Part shown: positions 8,946-16,292 of the stretch, one piece after another
Layout: every line of letters starts with the position of its first letter
Numbering within the stretch: position 1 is the first letter of the stretch
Assembly (NCBI GenBank): GCA_002083515.1
Contig: LWDN01000025.1
Location: 1-32,590, forward strand
Origin: Proteobacteria bacterium HN_bin10
Lineage (GTDB): Bacteria > Pseudomonadota > Alphaproteobacteria > Caulobacterales > Aquidulcibacteraceae
Direction: 5' to 3'
Length of the DNA stretch: 32,590 nucleotides
Position numbers and translations under genes: made by a program
Notes under the pieces: generated by a model
What the model was told of the DNA's origin: nothing
Database searches by the model: none
The model's input: the letters and a program-made list of their open reading frames with translations, nothing else

Positions 8946-9631
8946 GCCGCAAGCTCCCGCTCGTTGAACTTGCCCTTGTCGAGATGCAGCGTGCGCTTAG
9001 CGAACTTGGCGGCCTCGGCGTCGTGCGTGACCATGACAATGGTCTTGCCGAGTTCACGGTTGAGCAATTGCAGCGTCGAGAGAATTTCGTCGGCGGTCGA
9101 GCGGTCTAGATCGCCGGTCGGCTCGTCGCAGAGCAACAGCTTGGGATCGGAGACGATGGCGCGCGCGATCGCCACGCGCTGCTGCTGGCCGCCCGACATT
9201 TCGCGCGGCCGGTGCTTGGCGCGATCCTCGAGGCCTACGATCTTCAGCGCGGTCGCGACATTGTCGCGCCGCTTCGCCGGCGAGAGCTTGGTCAGCAGCA
9301 GCGGCAGTTCGACATTCTGCGCCGCCGTCAGCATCGGCATCAGGTTATAGAATTGGAAGATGAAGCCGACATTGGCGGCGCGCCACGCCGTCAACTTGCC
9401 TTCGCTCAGATTGTCGATGCGCTTGCCGTCGAACTCGATCTCGCCCTTGTCGGCCTTGTCGGTGCCGCCCAGCAGATTGAGCAGAGTCGTCTTGCCGGAG
9501 CCCGAGGGGCCCATGACGGCGACGAAATCGCCCTGCTCGAAATGCATGTTCAGCTTGTCGAAGATCGCGATCTTCTCCTTGCCGCGCGTGTAGCTCTTCT
9601 CGACGTTGGTCAAACGGATAAGGTCGGTCAT
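8942..9631 (-). CDS. ABC transporter ATP-binding protein (LolD/MacB type)
   Basis: A 229-residue ABC ATPase that would power the two FtsX-type permeases. It shows Walker A GPSGSGKTT (41-49), a Q-loop in FIFQFYNLMP (about 90-99), the signature MSGGQQQRVAIARA (145-158), Walker B LLLCDEPTGDLD (165-176) and H-loop MVTHD (200-204). PTGDLD and the Q-loop context are typical of the LolD/MacB/FtsE group of export-type ATPases. The ATG at 9631 was chosen. An in-frame TTG lies directly before it, and a GGAGA ribosome-binding site is at good spacing from the ATG. It starts 30 bp after the membrane fusion protein gene and overlaps the next permease gene. Confidence 0.93.
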   Translation of the reverse strand: MTDLIRLTNVEKSYTRGKEKIAIFDKLNMHFEQGDFVAVMGPSGSGKTTLLNLLGGTDKADKGEIEFDGKRIDNLSEGKLTAWRAANVGFIFQFYNLMPMLTAAQNVELPLLLTKLSPAKRRDNVATALKIVGLEDRAKHRPREMSGGQQQRVAIARAIVSDPKLLLCDEPTGDLDRSTADEILSTLQLLNRELGKTIVMVTHDAEAAKFAKRTLHLDKGKFNERELAA

Positions 9632-9661
9632 CAATGTCTCCGGCGAGGCCGTATAGGCTGC

Positions 9662-10621
9662 TTAGGCAGCGTCGTCCAGGAAACGGACGCTGATCGCCAT
9701 TTCGGGCAAGATCCGCGGATCGAGCTGGTCGAAGCCGATGCGCACGCGCACCGTGGCGCGGCTGCGGTCGGCCGCCGGGATGGTGGCGATGACGCGCGCC
9801 TGGAACACCGTGTCGGGATAAGCGTCGAGCGTCGCTTCGACTCGCTGGCCTTCGCTCACGCGCGCGATGTAGGCCTCGCTGACATCGACCTCGATCTCGA
9901 GGCTCGACATGTCGACGATCGTGCAAATACCCGTGCGGGTGAAGCCGCCGCCGGCGGAGATGGGCGAGATGATCTCGCCCGGTTGCGCCGACTTATTGAC
10001 GACGACGCCCGCGAACGGCGCGCGTATCTCATAGCGCGAAAGCTGCGCCGAAGCGCGCTGCGCATCGCTGCGCGCGGCGTTGCGCTGCGCCAATGCGGAC
10101 TCGTAGCGGGACTGCGCAGCAGTGAGCGCCGCGTCGCTGGCGAAGCCCTGCTGCGCCAATTGCTGGGTGCGATCGCGCACGCGCTGGGCCTCGGCCAAAT
10201 CCGCTTCCGCGGCGTTGGCGCGCGCCAGCGCGCTGCCGAGATCGGCCCGCGCCAAGGTCGGCTCCAGAATCGCCAGCACTTCGCCGCGGCGCACGCGCTG
10301 ACCTTCCTCGATGCGGACTTCGAGCAAACGGCCGGTGACTTCCGCGGCCACTGTCGCCTGCCGGCGCGCCACCACATAGCCGGACGCCACCAGCCCGCCA
10401 GCACGCACGCTCTGGCCGGTCGAGGCCGACGCTTCCACAGGCGGCGGCGGTGGCGGCGGCGCGGGTTTAAGAAACCAGCCTGCGGTTCCGCCCACGACCA
10501 GCGCCACGGCGCCGACGGCCGCCGGGACCACCCAGGGCGCAAATCCCGCCTGCCCGTCCTCGGAATCGCCCTCGCTGCGCTCGATGCGCAGCGAGCGCAG
10601 CATGTCAGATTTCTCGCTCAC
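9662..10621 (-). CDS. Membrane fusion protein (periplasmic adaptor) of the ABC exporter
   Basis: A 319-residue HlyD/MacA-like adaptor that should link the inner-membrane permeases to an outer-membrane TolC channel. One membrane anchor (about residues 30-51) is followed by a proline run (54-61). A lipoyl-like half-motif comes next (VAAEVTGRLLEVRIEEGQRV), then a coiled-coil hairpin rich in Ala, Glu and Gln (about 130-195), the second lipoyl half (IRAPFAGVVVNKSAQPGEII) and a beta-barrel domain. The start is uncertain: GTG at 10621 has a GGAG 11 bases away, and ATG at 10603 is an in-frame alternative. It is the first gene of the operon adaptor-ATPase-permease-permease-peptidase. The nearest outer-membrane partner is the TolC-type gene at 12583-13911. 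Confidence 0.9.
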   Translation of the reverse strand: MSEKSDMLRSLRIERSEGDSEDGQAGFAPWVVPAAVGAVALVVGGTAGWFLKPAPPPPPPPVEASASTGQSVRAGGLVASGYVVARRQATVAAEVTGRLLEVRIEEGQRVRRGEVLAILEPTLARADLGSALARANAAEADLAEAQRVRDRTQQLAQQGFASDAALTAAQSRYESALAQRNAARSDAQRASAQLSRYEIRAPFAGVVVNKSAQPGEIISPISAGGGFTRTGICTIVDMSSLEIEVDVSEAYIARVSEGQRVEATLDAYPDTVFQARVIATIPAADRSRATVRVRIGFDQLDPRILPEMAISVRFLDDAA

Positions 10622-10737
10622 GGCGGCGCAGGCTCCAGAATCCCCCGCGCAAAATAGGCGCCCGCCGCCCTGCCCGCAACGTGACTCGTCGCACCGGCTT
10701 GTGGGCGAGCGTTAACGCTGTTTCAGTTTTGTGAGCT
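10622..10737. other. Intergenic region with a 12-bp palindrome downstream of tRNA-Gly
   Basis: This 116-bp gap follows the tRNA and precedes the adaptor gene, both on the minus strand, so it must hold the exporter operon promoter or pass on read-through. It contains the perfect palindrome AGCGTTAACGCT (10708-10719). The palindrome has GTTAAC at its centre and could be a regulator site, but it is too short and compact to be a normal terminator. Confidence 0.35.
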
Positions 10738-10812
10738 TGGAGCGGGCAGGGGGAATCGAACCCCCGACATTCAGCTTGGGAAGCTGACGTTCTACCTCTG
10801 AACTATGCCCGC
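10738..10812 (-). tRNA. tRNA-Gly (anticodon CCC)
   Basis: The reverse complement folds as a complete cloverleaf. The acceptor stem is GCGGGCA paired with TGCCCGC (10742-10748 and 10806-10812). The D-arm is GTTC/GAAC, and the anticodon stem TCAGC/GCTGA encloses loop TTCCCAA, giving anticodon CCC. The T-arm is GGGGG-TTCGATT-CCCCC. The discriminator is T and the 3' CCA is encoded in the DNA (10738-10740). It reads glycine GGG codons. The gene is divergent from the amidohydrolase gene at 10878. Confidence 0.96.
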
Positions 10813-10877
10813 AGGCCGACCTGAGCGATAACGCATCCTGCCGCGCAGGCAAGAGGCGCCGCAAGGAGCACACGCGC

Positions 10878-12581
10878 ATGACGCATCCGTTGAACCGCCG
10901 TCGGCTGTTGGCCGGCGCTGCGCTCTCCGCGCTTTCCGCATGCGCGACGGCCTCCTCCGGCGGGCGCTTCGACCTCATCGTCCGCCGCGGCGAAATTTTC
11001 GACGGCGCCGGCGGGCCTTCGCGGCAAGCCGACATAGGCGTCACCGGCGATCGCATCGCTTTCATCGGCGATCTGCGCAACGCCAGCGCGCGCGAGGAGA
11101 TCGACGCCGCCGGCCAAGCGGTTGCGCCTGGCTTCGTCAACATGCTGAGCTGGGCGACCGAGAGCCTCCTGGTCGACGGCCGCTCGCAAAGCGACATTCG
11201 CCAGGGCGTCACGCTCGAAGTCATGGGCGAAGGCTGGTCGATGGGGCCGCTCAACGACGAAATGCGCGCCCGCCAGATCAGCGAACAAGGCGACATCCGC
11301 TACGACATCCCCTGGACGACGTTGGGCGAGTATCTGCAGTTTCTTGAGACCAGCGGCGTGTCCTGCAATGTGGCCTCCTTCATCGGCGCCACGACGGTGC
11401 GCACCCATGAGGTCGGCTATGACGATCGCCGCGCGACGCCGGAACAGCTCCACGCCATGCAGAATCTGGTGCGCGCGGCCATGCGCGAGGGCGCCCTCGG
11501 CGTCGGCTCGTCGCTGATCTACGCGCCCGGCAATTTCGCCGACACCGACGAACTGGTCGCACTCACCGCCGCGGCGCGCGAATTTGGCGGCGGCTACATT
11601 TCCCACATGCGCAGCGAGGCCGACCGCTATCTGGAGGCGATCGACGAATTGATCGAGATCGGCCGCCGCAGCGGCGCGCGTGTGCAGATGTATCATATGA
11701 AACCGGCCGGCGCCGCCAATTGGAACAAGTCTCAAGCCGGCATTGACAAGATGAACGCCGCGCGCGCGGCGGGCGTCGATGTCAGCGCCAACATTTACAC
11801 GTACACAGCCGGCGCTACCGGCCTCAACGCCACCATGCCGCTCTGGGTGCAGCAAGGCGGACGCGCCGCCTGGATCGCGAGACTCCGCGATTCCGAGATT
11901 CGCGCCCGCGTGTTGGCAGAAATGCGTGCGCCGGCGGTGGGCTGGGAGAATTTGTACCATGCGGCCGGCGGGCCGGAGAACGTGCTGCTGATCGGCTTCA
12001 AGAACGAACGGCTGAAGCCGCTCACCGGGCGCTCGCTGGCCCAAGTCGCGCAAGAGCGCGGCGTCAGTCCCGAGGATGCGATCATCGATCTGATCATCGA
12101 AGACGACAGCCGCGTCGACGCCGCCTATTTTCTGATGAGCGAAGAGAATATCCGCCGCAACATCGCCTGGGGCTGGACCATGGTCGGCTCCGATGAATCG
12201 AGCCAAGCGCCGGAAGGCGTGTTCCTGCGCTCCAATCCGCATCCGCGCGCCTACGGCACGTTCGCGCGCTTCCTGGCGAAGTACGTGCGCGACGAGCGCG
12301 TCATCGGTCTGAGCGAAGCCATTCGCCGCCTCACCTTGCTGCCGGCGCAACAGCTTGGCCTGCGCGGCCGCGGTCAGCTGCGCCGCGGCGCCATGGCCGA
12401 TATTGTCGTCTTCGATCCGGCGGCCATCCAGGATCACGCCACTTACGATCGCCCGCACCAATATGCGACCGGCGTCGCCCACGTTGTCGTCAACGGCGCG
12501 GCGGTGTTACGCAACGGCGAACACACCAGCGCCAAGCCGGGCCGGTTCGTGCGTGGGCCGGGCTGGCGCGGCCGCGCCTAA
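10878..12581 (+). CDS. Amidohydrolase, D-aminoacylase (N-acyl-D-amino-acid deacylase) family, predicted lipoprotein
   Basis: A 567-residue member of the metal-dependent amidohydrolase superfamily. The N-terminus has an Arg-rich start NRRRLLAGAAL followed by the lipobox LSAC (Cys22), so it is probably a Tat- or Sec-exported lipoprotein. Conserved barrel residues are visible: H243 in ISHMRSE, H273 in MYHMKPAG, D439 in MVGSDES and HPRAYGTFAR (455-464). The usual N-terminal HxH metal motif after PGF is absent: the sequence reads VAPGFVNMLSWATES (82-96). The usual GNCGFS cysteine position reads MGEGWSM (116-122), with E118 as the possible ligand. This suggests a mononuclear site or a different subfamily chemistry. 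An AAGGAG ribosome-binding site precedes the ATG. The gene sits on the opposite strand between the TolC gene and the exporter operon. Confidence 0.85.
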   Translation: MTHPLNRRRLLAGAALSALSACATASSGGRFDLIVRRGEIFDGAGGPSRQADIGVTGDRIAFIGDLRNASAREEIDAAGQAVAPGFVNMLSWATESLLVDGRSQSDIRQGVTLEVMGEGWSMGPLNDEMRARQISEQGDIRYDIPWTTLGEYLQFLETSGVSCNVASFIGATTVRTHEVGYDDRRATPEQLHAMQNLVRAAMREGALGVGSSLIYAPGNFADTDELVALTAAAREFGGGYISHMRSEADRYLEAIDELIEIGRRSGARVQMYHMKPAGAANWNKSQAGIDKMNAARAAGVDVSANIYTYTAGATGLNATMPLWVQQGGRAAWIARLRDSEIRARVLAEMRAPAVGWENLYHAAGGPENVLLIGFKNERLKPLTGRSLAQVAQERGVSPEDAIIDLIIEDDSRVDAAYFLMSEENIRRNIAWGWTMVGSDESSQAPEGVFLRSNPHPRAYGTFARFLAKYVRDERVIGLSEAIRRLTLLPAQQLGLRGRGQLRRGAMADIVVFDPAAIQDHATYDRPHQYATGVAHVVVNGAAVLRNGEHTSAKPGRFVRGPGWRGRA

Positions 12582-12582
12582 C

Positions 12583-13911
12583 TCAGCGTCCGCGCAGCTG
12601 ATCGTTATTGTCGATCACCGCGCCCGCGCCTTGCGGAATGTCGAGCGTGCCGACCGCCGCCAGCAAACGCCGCTCGGCGACGACCAGATCGCGTTCGGCC
12701 TGCGCCAGCGCGATGCGCGCGGTGAGCAGATCGGCCTCTTGATCAAGCACTTCGACGGTGGAGCGCGAACCGGCTTCTTGCTCCAGACGCACGCCTTCAT
12801 ACGCGAGCTCCGACGCCTCAACCTGTTCGCGCGCCGAATTCACGGCCGCGCGCGCGCTGGCGAGACCGGTCCAGGCGTTGGTGACGCCCTCCTGCACGAC
12901 GCGCTCCGCCGCCGCGAGATCGAGGTTGGAGGCCGAGCGCAACGCGCGCTGCTGGCGCGTGCGCGACCGAATGGCGCCGCCCTGCAACAGCGGCACCGCC
13001 ACGCGCACGCCGACCGTATCGGTCGACGCTTCGGAGAGATCATCGTCAAAATCGGCGCCGATTCCATAGCCGCCTTCGAGCGTGACGTTCACCCTGCCCT
13101 GCGCCGCGGCGACATCGACATTGGCGTCGGCCAGGCGCGCATCGGCCTGCGCCGCGATCAGCGCGGGATTGTTATCGACGGCGGTCGCAAGCGCGGATTC
13201 AAGCGAGGCCGGCAGGCCCATGGCCGCCGGCGGCGCGGCGAGATCGGACGGCGGACGCCCGACCAGGCGGCGATAGGCTTCGACCGCCGCCGCCATCTGC
13301 CCCTGCGCCTGCACCAACAGCGTCCGCGCTTGCGCATAGCGCGCTTGCGACTGCGCCACGTCGGTTCGCGTGACGACGCCGGCGTCGAACTGCGCCTGCG
13401 CGTATTCAAGCAGAAGCTGCAGGTTGGCGACGTTGGTTTCGCGCGCGGCGACGACGGCTTGCGCCTGGCGCACGTTGGCGTAGGCGCTGGCGACATCGAG
13501 CAGCAGCGTTTGGCGCGCGCCTTCGTAGTCGGCGACTGCGCCGGCAATCTGCGCGCGCGCCGCGCGTGTCGAGGCCCACACCCGGCCCGAGCCGAACAAG
13601 AGTTGCGAGACGTTAGCCTGCGCCGCCCAGGTTTCGCTTTCGCCGGTATCTGGGATCAGCGGGTCCTCGAAATCGCGATCGGTGCGCCCTGCCGTTCCGA
13701 CAACGGACAGTTGCGGCAGCGCCTGCGACAAGGCCTGCGGCAACGCTTCGCGCGTGGCGCGCAGCCGCTGGCGTTGGGCTGCGAGCGTTGGGTTGGATTC
13801 CTGCGCCGAGACCATGGCCTCGGCCAGCGTGTCCGCGCGCGCCGTACCTAAAGCGGCGCTCATGGCGGCCAGGGAAACCATCAGGATACGCATTAAGGAC
13901 TTCTTCCTCAT
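12583..13911 (-). CDS. TolC-family outer-membrane efflux channel
   Basis: A 442-residue outer-membrane protein that should form the trimeric exit duct for a tripartite exporter. A Sec signal peptide (RILMVSLAAMSAALGTARA, then D) is followed by two TolC/OEP repeats, each made of long Ala/Gln/Arg-rich helices with an NP(T/A)L motif: QESNPTLAAQR near the N-terminus and VDNNPALIAAQ in the second half. ATG at 13911 was chosen; an ATG at 13893 has its own GGAAGAAG ribosome-binding site and is a good alternative. It is on the same strand as the exporter operon downstream but separated from it by tRNA-Gly and the plus-strand amidohydrolase. Partnership with the adaptor at 9662 is inferred from closeness. 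Confidence 0.9.
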   Translation of the reverse strand: MRKKSLMRILMVSLAAMSAALGTARADTLAEAMVSAQESNPTLAAQRQRLRATREALPQALSQALPQLSVVGTAGRTDRDFEDPLIPDTGESETWAAQANVSQLLFGSGRVWASTRAARAQIAGAVADYEGARQTLLLDVASAYANVRQAQAVVAARETNVANLQLLLEYAQAQFDAGVVTRTDVAQSQARYAQARTLLVQAQGQMAAAVEAYRRLVGRPPSDLAAPPAAMGLPASLESALATAVDNNPALIAAQADARLADANVDVAAAQGRVNVTLEGGYGIGADFDDDLSEASTDTVGVRVAVPLLQGGAIRSRTRQQRALRSASNLDLAAAERVVQEGVTNAWTGLASARAAVNSAREQVEASELAYEGVRLEQEAGSRSTVEVLDQEADLLTARIALAQAERDLVVAERRLLAAVGTLDIPQGAGAVIDNNDQLRGR

Positions 13912-14150
13912 TCCGCCGCAGCGCACCGAGTCTGGCGGCGACACCACCAAAGCTCGGTAAATAGTGTCGCAACTTCGTAGCCGCCAGCAACGGAAATAAC
14001 TAACCGGTTGGCGCGGCGGAAACCCCGAGCGCGCGCCCGGGGCCGATCATGTGTCGAAATGAGTAATGTGCCGCGCCGGATTTCACCAAGCGCGCGATGC
14101 GGAGCGGCCGGGTTCCAGAATCAGGAACCCGGCCGCTGCGGCGCCTATTC
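13912..14150. other. Intergenic region upstream of the TolC gene with a strong hairpin
   Basis: This 239-bp gap lies between two minus-strand genes. It holds a strong perfect inverted repeat (listed separately) next to the EF-hand gene stop, and presumably the TolC promoter in the less GC-rich part around 13955-14000. No further gene is visible. Confidence 0.5.
14103..14137 (-). terminator. Perfect 14-bp hairpin after the EF-hand gene
   Basis: AGCGGCCGGGTTCC (14103-14116) pairs perfectly with GGAACCCGGCCGCT (14124-14137) across a seven-base loop. It sits 13 bp after the stop of the minus-strand EF-hand gene, the place expected for a transcription terminator. There is no T-tract on either side, so termination or 3'-end protection is inferred from the hairpin alone. 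Confidence 0.6.
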
Positions 14151-14750
14151 TCAGTCCCGGCCATGATGACGCGGGCGGGCGGCGTCCGCTTCCTCGCGCG
14201 TCACGCGGCCGTCATCGTTGGCGTCAAGGCGGTCGAACATCTGCGCCCCATGCGCGGCGAACTCGGCGCGCGACACCGAGCCGTTGTTGTCCGCATCCGG
14301 ATTGGGACGATCATGGCGCCCGCCACGCTCGCCGCGGCGGTGGCGTCTTTCGGAAGCCCGCGGCCGTTCCGATTGCGAGATGACACCGTCGCTATTGGCG
14401 TCGAGACGGCCAAACATTTCGAGCGGCCGCGCCAGGAACTCATCGCGCGAAATGGCGCCGTCATTGTTGGCGTCCGCGCGCTCGAGATGATGCATGGCTC
14501 TTTCGCCATCACCGCGCCCGCCGTGCCGGCCGCGGCGTGGCATTTCCTCGCGCGCAAGCGCGCCATCGCCGTTGGAATCGAGGCGGGCGAACATCGCCGC
14601 ATGCCCGGCGTCAAACTCGGCGCGCGTCAACATGCCATCGGAATTGGCGTCCGCCTGGAACGGATCCGGGCGGCCCTGCGCCTGAGCCAGGCCAACGGCG
14701 CTCATCGCCAGAACCAGCGCGCTCGCGCCCACGATCAAGGTCTTTCGCAT
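14151..14750 (-). CDS. Exported EF-hand protein with six calcium-binding loops
   Basis: A 199-residue protein with a Sec signal peptide (MRKTLIVGASALVLAMSAVG, cleavage probably after AQA near residue 25). It has six canonical 12-residue EF-hand loops, at about 34-45 (DANSDGMLTRAE), 58-69, 93-104, 117-128, 152-163 and 176-187. The linkers are rich in Arg, His and Gly. The loops keep acidic residues at positions 1, 3, 5 and 12 almost throughout, so calcium binding in the periplasm or outside the cell is likely. The ATG at 14750 was chosen for its GAGGAG ribosome-binding site and signal peptide. It follows a second EF-hand gene on the same strand after a 120-bp gap. No enzymatic domain is visible. 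Confidence 0.88.
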   Translation of the reverse strand: MRKTLIVGASALVLAMSAVGLAQAQGRPDPFQADANSDGMLTRAEFDAGHAAMFARLDSNGDGALAREEMPRRGRHGGRGDGERAMHHLERADANNDGAISRDEFLARPLEMFGRLDANSDGVISQSERPRASERRHRRGERGGRHDRPNPDADNNGSVSRAEFAAHGAQMFDRLDANDDGRVTREEADAARPRHHGRD

Positions 14751-14870
14751 CTCTATTGCTCCTCGGGCCGCACCTGAAGGCAGCCTCACTGCGCGCCTTC
14801 GATAGCGCGCTGTGTTTTCCTCAGTTGGTCGCGGCTTCGACAAAGTGTGTCAGCCCGGCGGGAACAGCAC

Positions 14871-15383
14871 TCAGTTGCCCGGCCCCTGTCCGCCGATCGG
14901 CGGCGCGATCTGTCGGCGCGGCGTCGGCGGTCGCGCCTGGCCGACCAAGCGCACGAACTCAGTGCGCGAAAGCCCCTTGTTCTCATCGGCGTCATAGGCG
15001 GCGAACCGCGCCCGCATCTCCGTGTCGAATTCCTGCCGCGTGATGACGTTGTCGACGTTGCGGTCGAAATCCAAGCGATACGGCCCGATCTGCGAGCCGC
15101 CCAGCACAAGGTTCGACCAATTGGAAAACTCGATGGGCTGCATCGAACCGTCGGCATTGGCGTCGGCGCGCGCAAACTCACGTGCGAACCCGGCTTCGCT
15201 CTCGGCCTCGCTGACGCTCAAATCGCCGTCGGCGTCGAAGCTCACGAACATCAGCGCATCCGCCGAGAGCAGCGCACGGATCGGCGCGGTCCGGTCCGAC
15301 GAACCGGCGCCGCCGGCGCAGGCGCTCAACGCCAGGGCCGCGCCGGCCGCCGCCGCAAGTGCCCGGATGCTCACAAAGTTCAT
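14871..15383 (-). CDS. EF-hand lipoprotein with four calcium-binding loops
   Basis: A 170-residue predicted lipoprotein with signal peptide and lipobox LSAC (Cys22). EF-hand-like loops occur at about 50-61 (DADGDLSVSEAE), 74-85 (DANADGSMQPIE), 107-118 (DRNVDNVITRQE) and 131-142 (DADENKGLSRTE). The third has Asn where Gly is usual, and the fourth has a Lys insertion-like pattern, so those two may bind weakly. The tail is Pro/Gly-rich. The ATG at 15383 has an AGGGGA ribosome-binding site. The gene is divergent from a two-component system and followed by the six-loop EF-hand gene. Together they suggest a calcium-related envelope function; this is inferred from context. Confidence 0.85.
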   Translation of the reverse strand: MNFVSIRALAAAAGAALALSACAGGAGSSDRTAPIRALLSADALMFVSFDADGDLSVSEAESEAGFAREFARADANADGSMQPIEFSNWSNLVLGGSQIGPYRLDFDRNVDNVITRQEFDTEMRARFAAYDADENKGLSRTEFVRLVGQARPPTPRRQIAPPIGGQGPGN

Positions 15384-15569
15384 GCCCGTCCCCTCTTGTT
15401 CGAAGCGTGTGCTACGGCCCCCACGAACCGCCCGACCTTGGCGCAGATAAGGCAAATCGGAAAGCTTCGTGTCAAAGTATGTCGCCCCGCCGCCAGCGCC
15501 AAGTTTTGGCATGCATCGGTGACGCGTGCGCGGTAGATTTTTGTCAGCGGGCGCCGCACATGACCAAAG
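15384..15569. promoter_or_regulatory. Divergent promoter region between the EF-hand genes and the two-component system
   Basis: This 186-bp region must drive both the EF-hand lipoprotein (minus) and the response regulator gene (plus). It contains an 8-bp inverted pair CTTGGCGC (15437-15444) and GCGCCAAG (15496-15503) separated by 51 bp, and less GC-rich patches at about 15445-15480. The pair could be two half-sites for a regulator, but this is only suggestive. Confidence 0.4.
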
Positions 15570-16292
15570 ATGGCGCCCGAGGACCCCCATATCCTGGTTG
15601 TTGACGACCATCGCGACATCCGCGAGTCGCTGGCCCAGTTCCTACGCAAGAACGGCCGGCGCGCCACCGCGGTCGAGAGCGCCGAGGCGGCGCGCAAGGC
15701 GATCAAGGAAAACCGCATCGACGCAGTAGTGCTGGACATCATGATGCCCGGCGAGGACGGGCTCTCGCTCTGCCGCCACATCCGCGAGACCCTCCGCATT
15801 CCGGTGATCTTGGTTTCGGCGCGCGCGGAAGACCTCGACCGTATTGTCGGACTCGAACTGGGCGCCGACGATTATGTGGTGAAGCCGTTCAACCCGCGCG
15901 AATTGCTGGCGCGCATCGACGCGGTTCTGCGCCGCACCTATGCGCTTCCGCCAAACGTCGAGCCGCCGAGCGGCGGCGCGCTCCGCTTCGATCGCTGGAC
16001 CCTGAAGCTCGCCGAGCGCGAACTGGTCGATGAGGATGGCGCCGCCCACGAGCTATCGACGGGCGAATACCGCCTGCTGCTCACCTTCCTGCAGCGGCCG
16101 AAGGTGGTGCTGGCGCGCGACCAATTGCTCGATCTCGCCTTCGACGGCGCCAAGGACGTGTTCGATCGCGCCGTCGATACCCAAGTCAGCCGGCTGCGGC
16201 GGAAAATCGAGACGGACGTGCGCTCGCCGAGATTGATCAAGACGGTCTGGGGCGGCGGTTATGTCTTCACCGCGCCGGTCGAGAAGGCGTGA
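15570..16292 (+). CDS. OmpR-family response regulator
   Basis: A 240-residue DNA-binding response regulator. The receiver domain has the acidic pair D12/D13 in ILVVDDHRD, phospho-acceptor D56 in VVLDIMMPGEDG, the switch Ser/Thr in LVSARAED (81-88) and K105 in DYVVKPFNPRELL. The winged-helix DNA-binding domain (about 135-235) ends with the family hallmark VDTQVSRLRRKIE followed by IKTVWGGGYVF. The stop codon overlaps the ATG of the kinase gene by one base, so the two are co-translated. The divergent EF-hand genes are plausible targets by position. Confidence 0.93.
   Translation: MAPEDPHILVVDDHRDIRESLAQFLRKNGRRATAVESAEAARKAIKENRIDAVVLDIMMPGEDGLSLCRHIRETLRIPVILVSARAEDLDRIVGLELGADDYVVKPFNPRELLARIDAVLRRTYALPPNVEPPSGGALRFDRWTLKLAERELVDEDGAAHELSTGEYRLLLTFLQRPKVVLARDQLLDLAFDGAKDVFDRAVDTQVSRLRRKIETDVRSPRLIKTVWGGGYVFTAPVEKA

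Noticed and set aside
9212..10657. Plus-strand open frame opposite the ABC ATPase and adaptor genes
   Set aside because: No domain or ribosome-binding site; the opposite strand has all ABC and adaptor motifs.
10803..12482. Long minus-strand open frame (559 codons) opposite the amidohydrolase
   Set aside because: It runs into the tRNA gene and lacks recognisable motifs; the plus-strand frame has a lipobox, active-site motifs and a ribosome-binding site.
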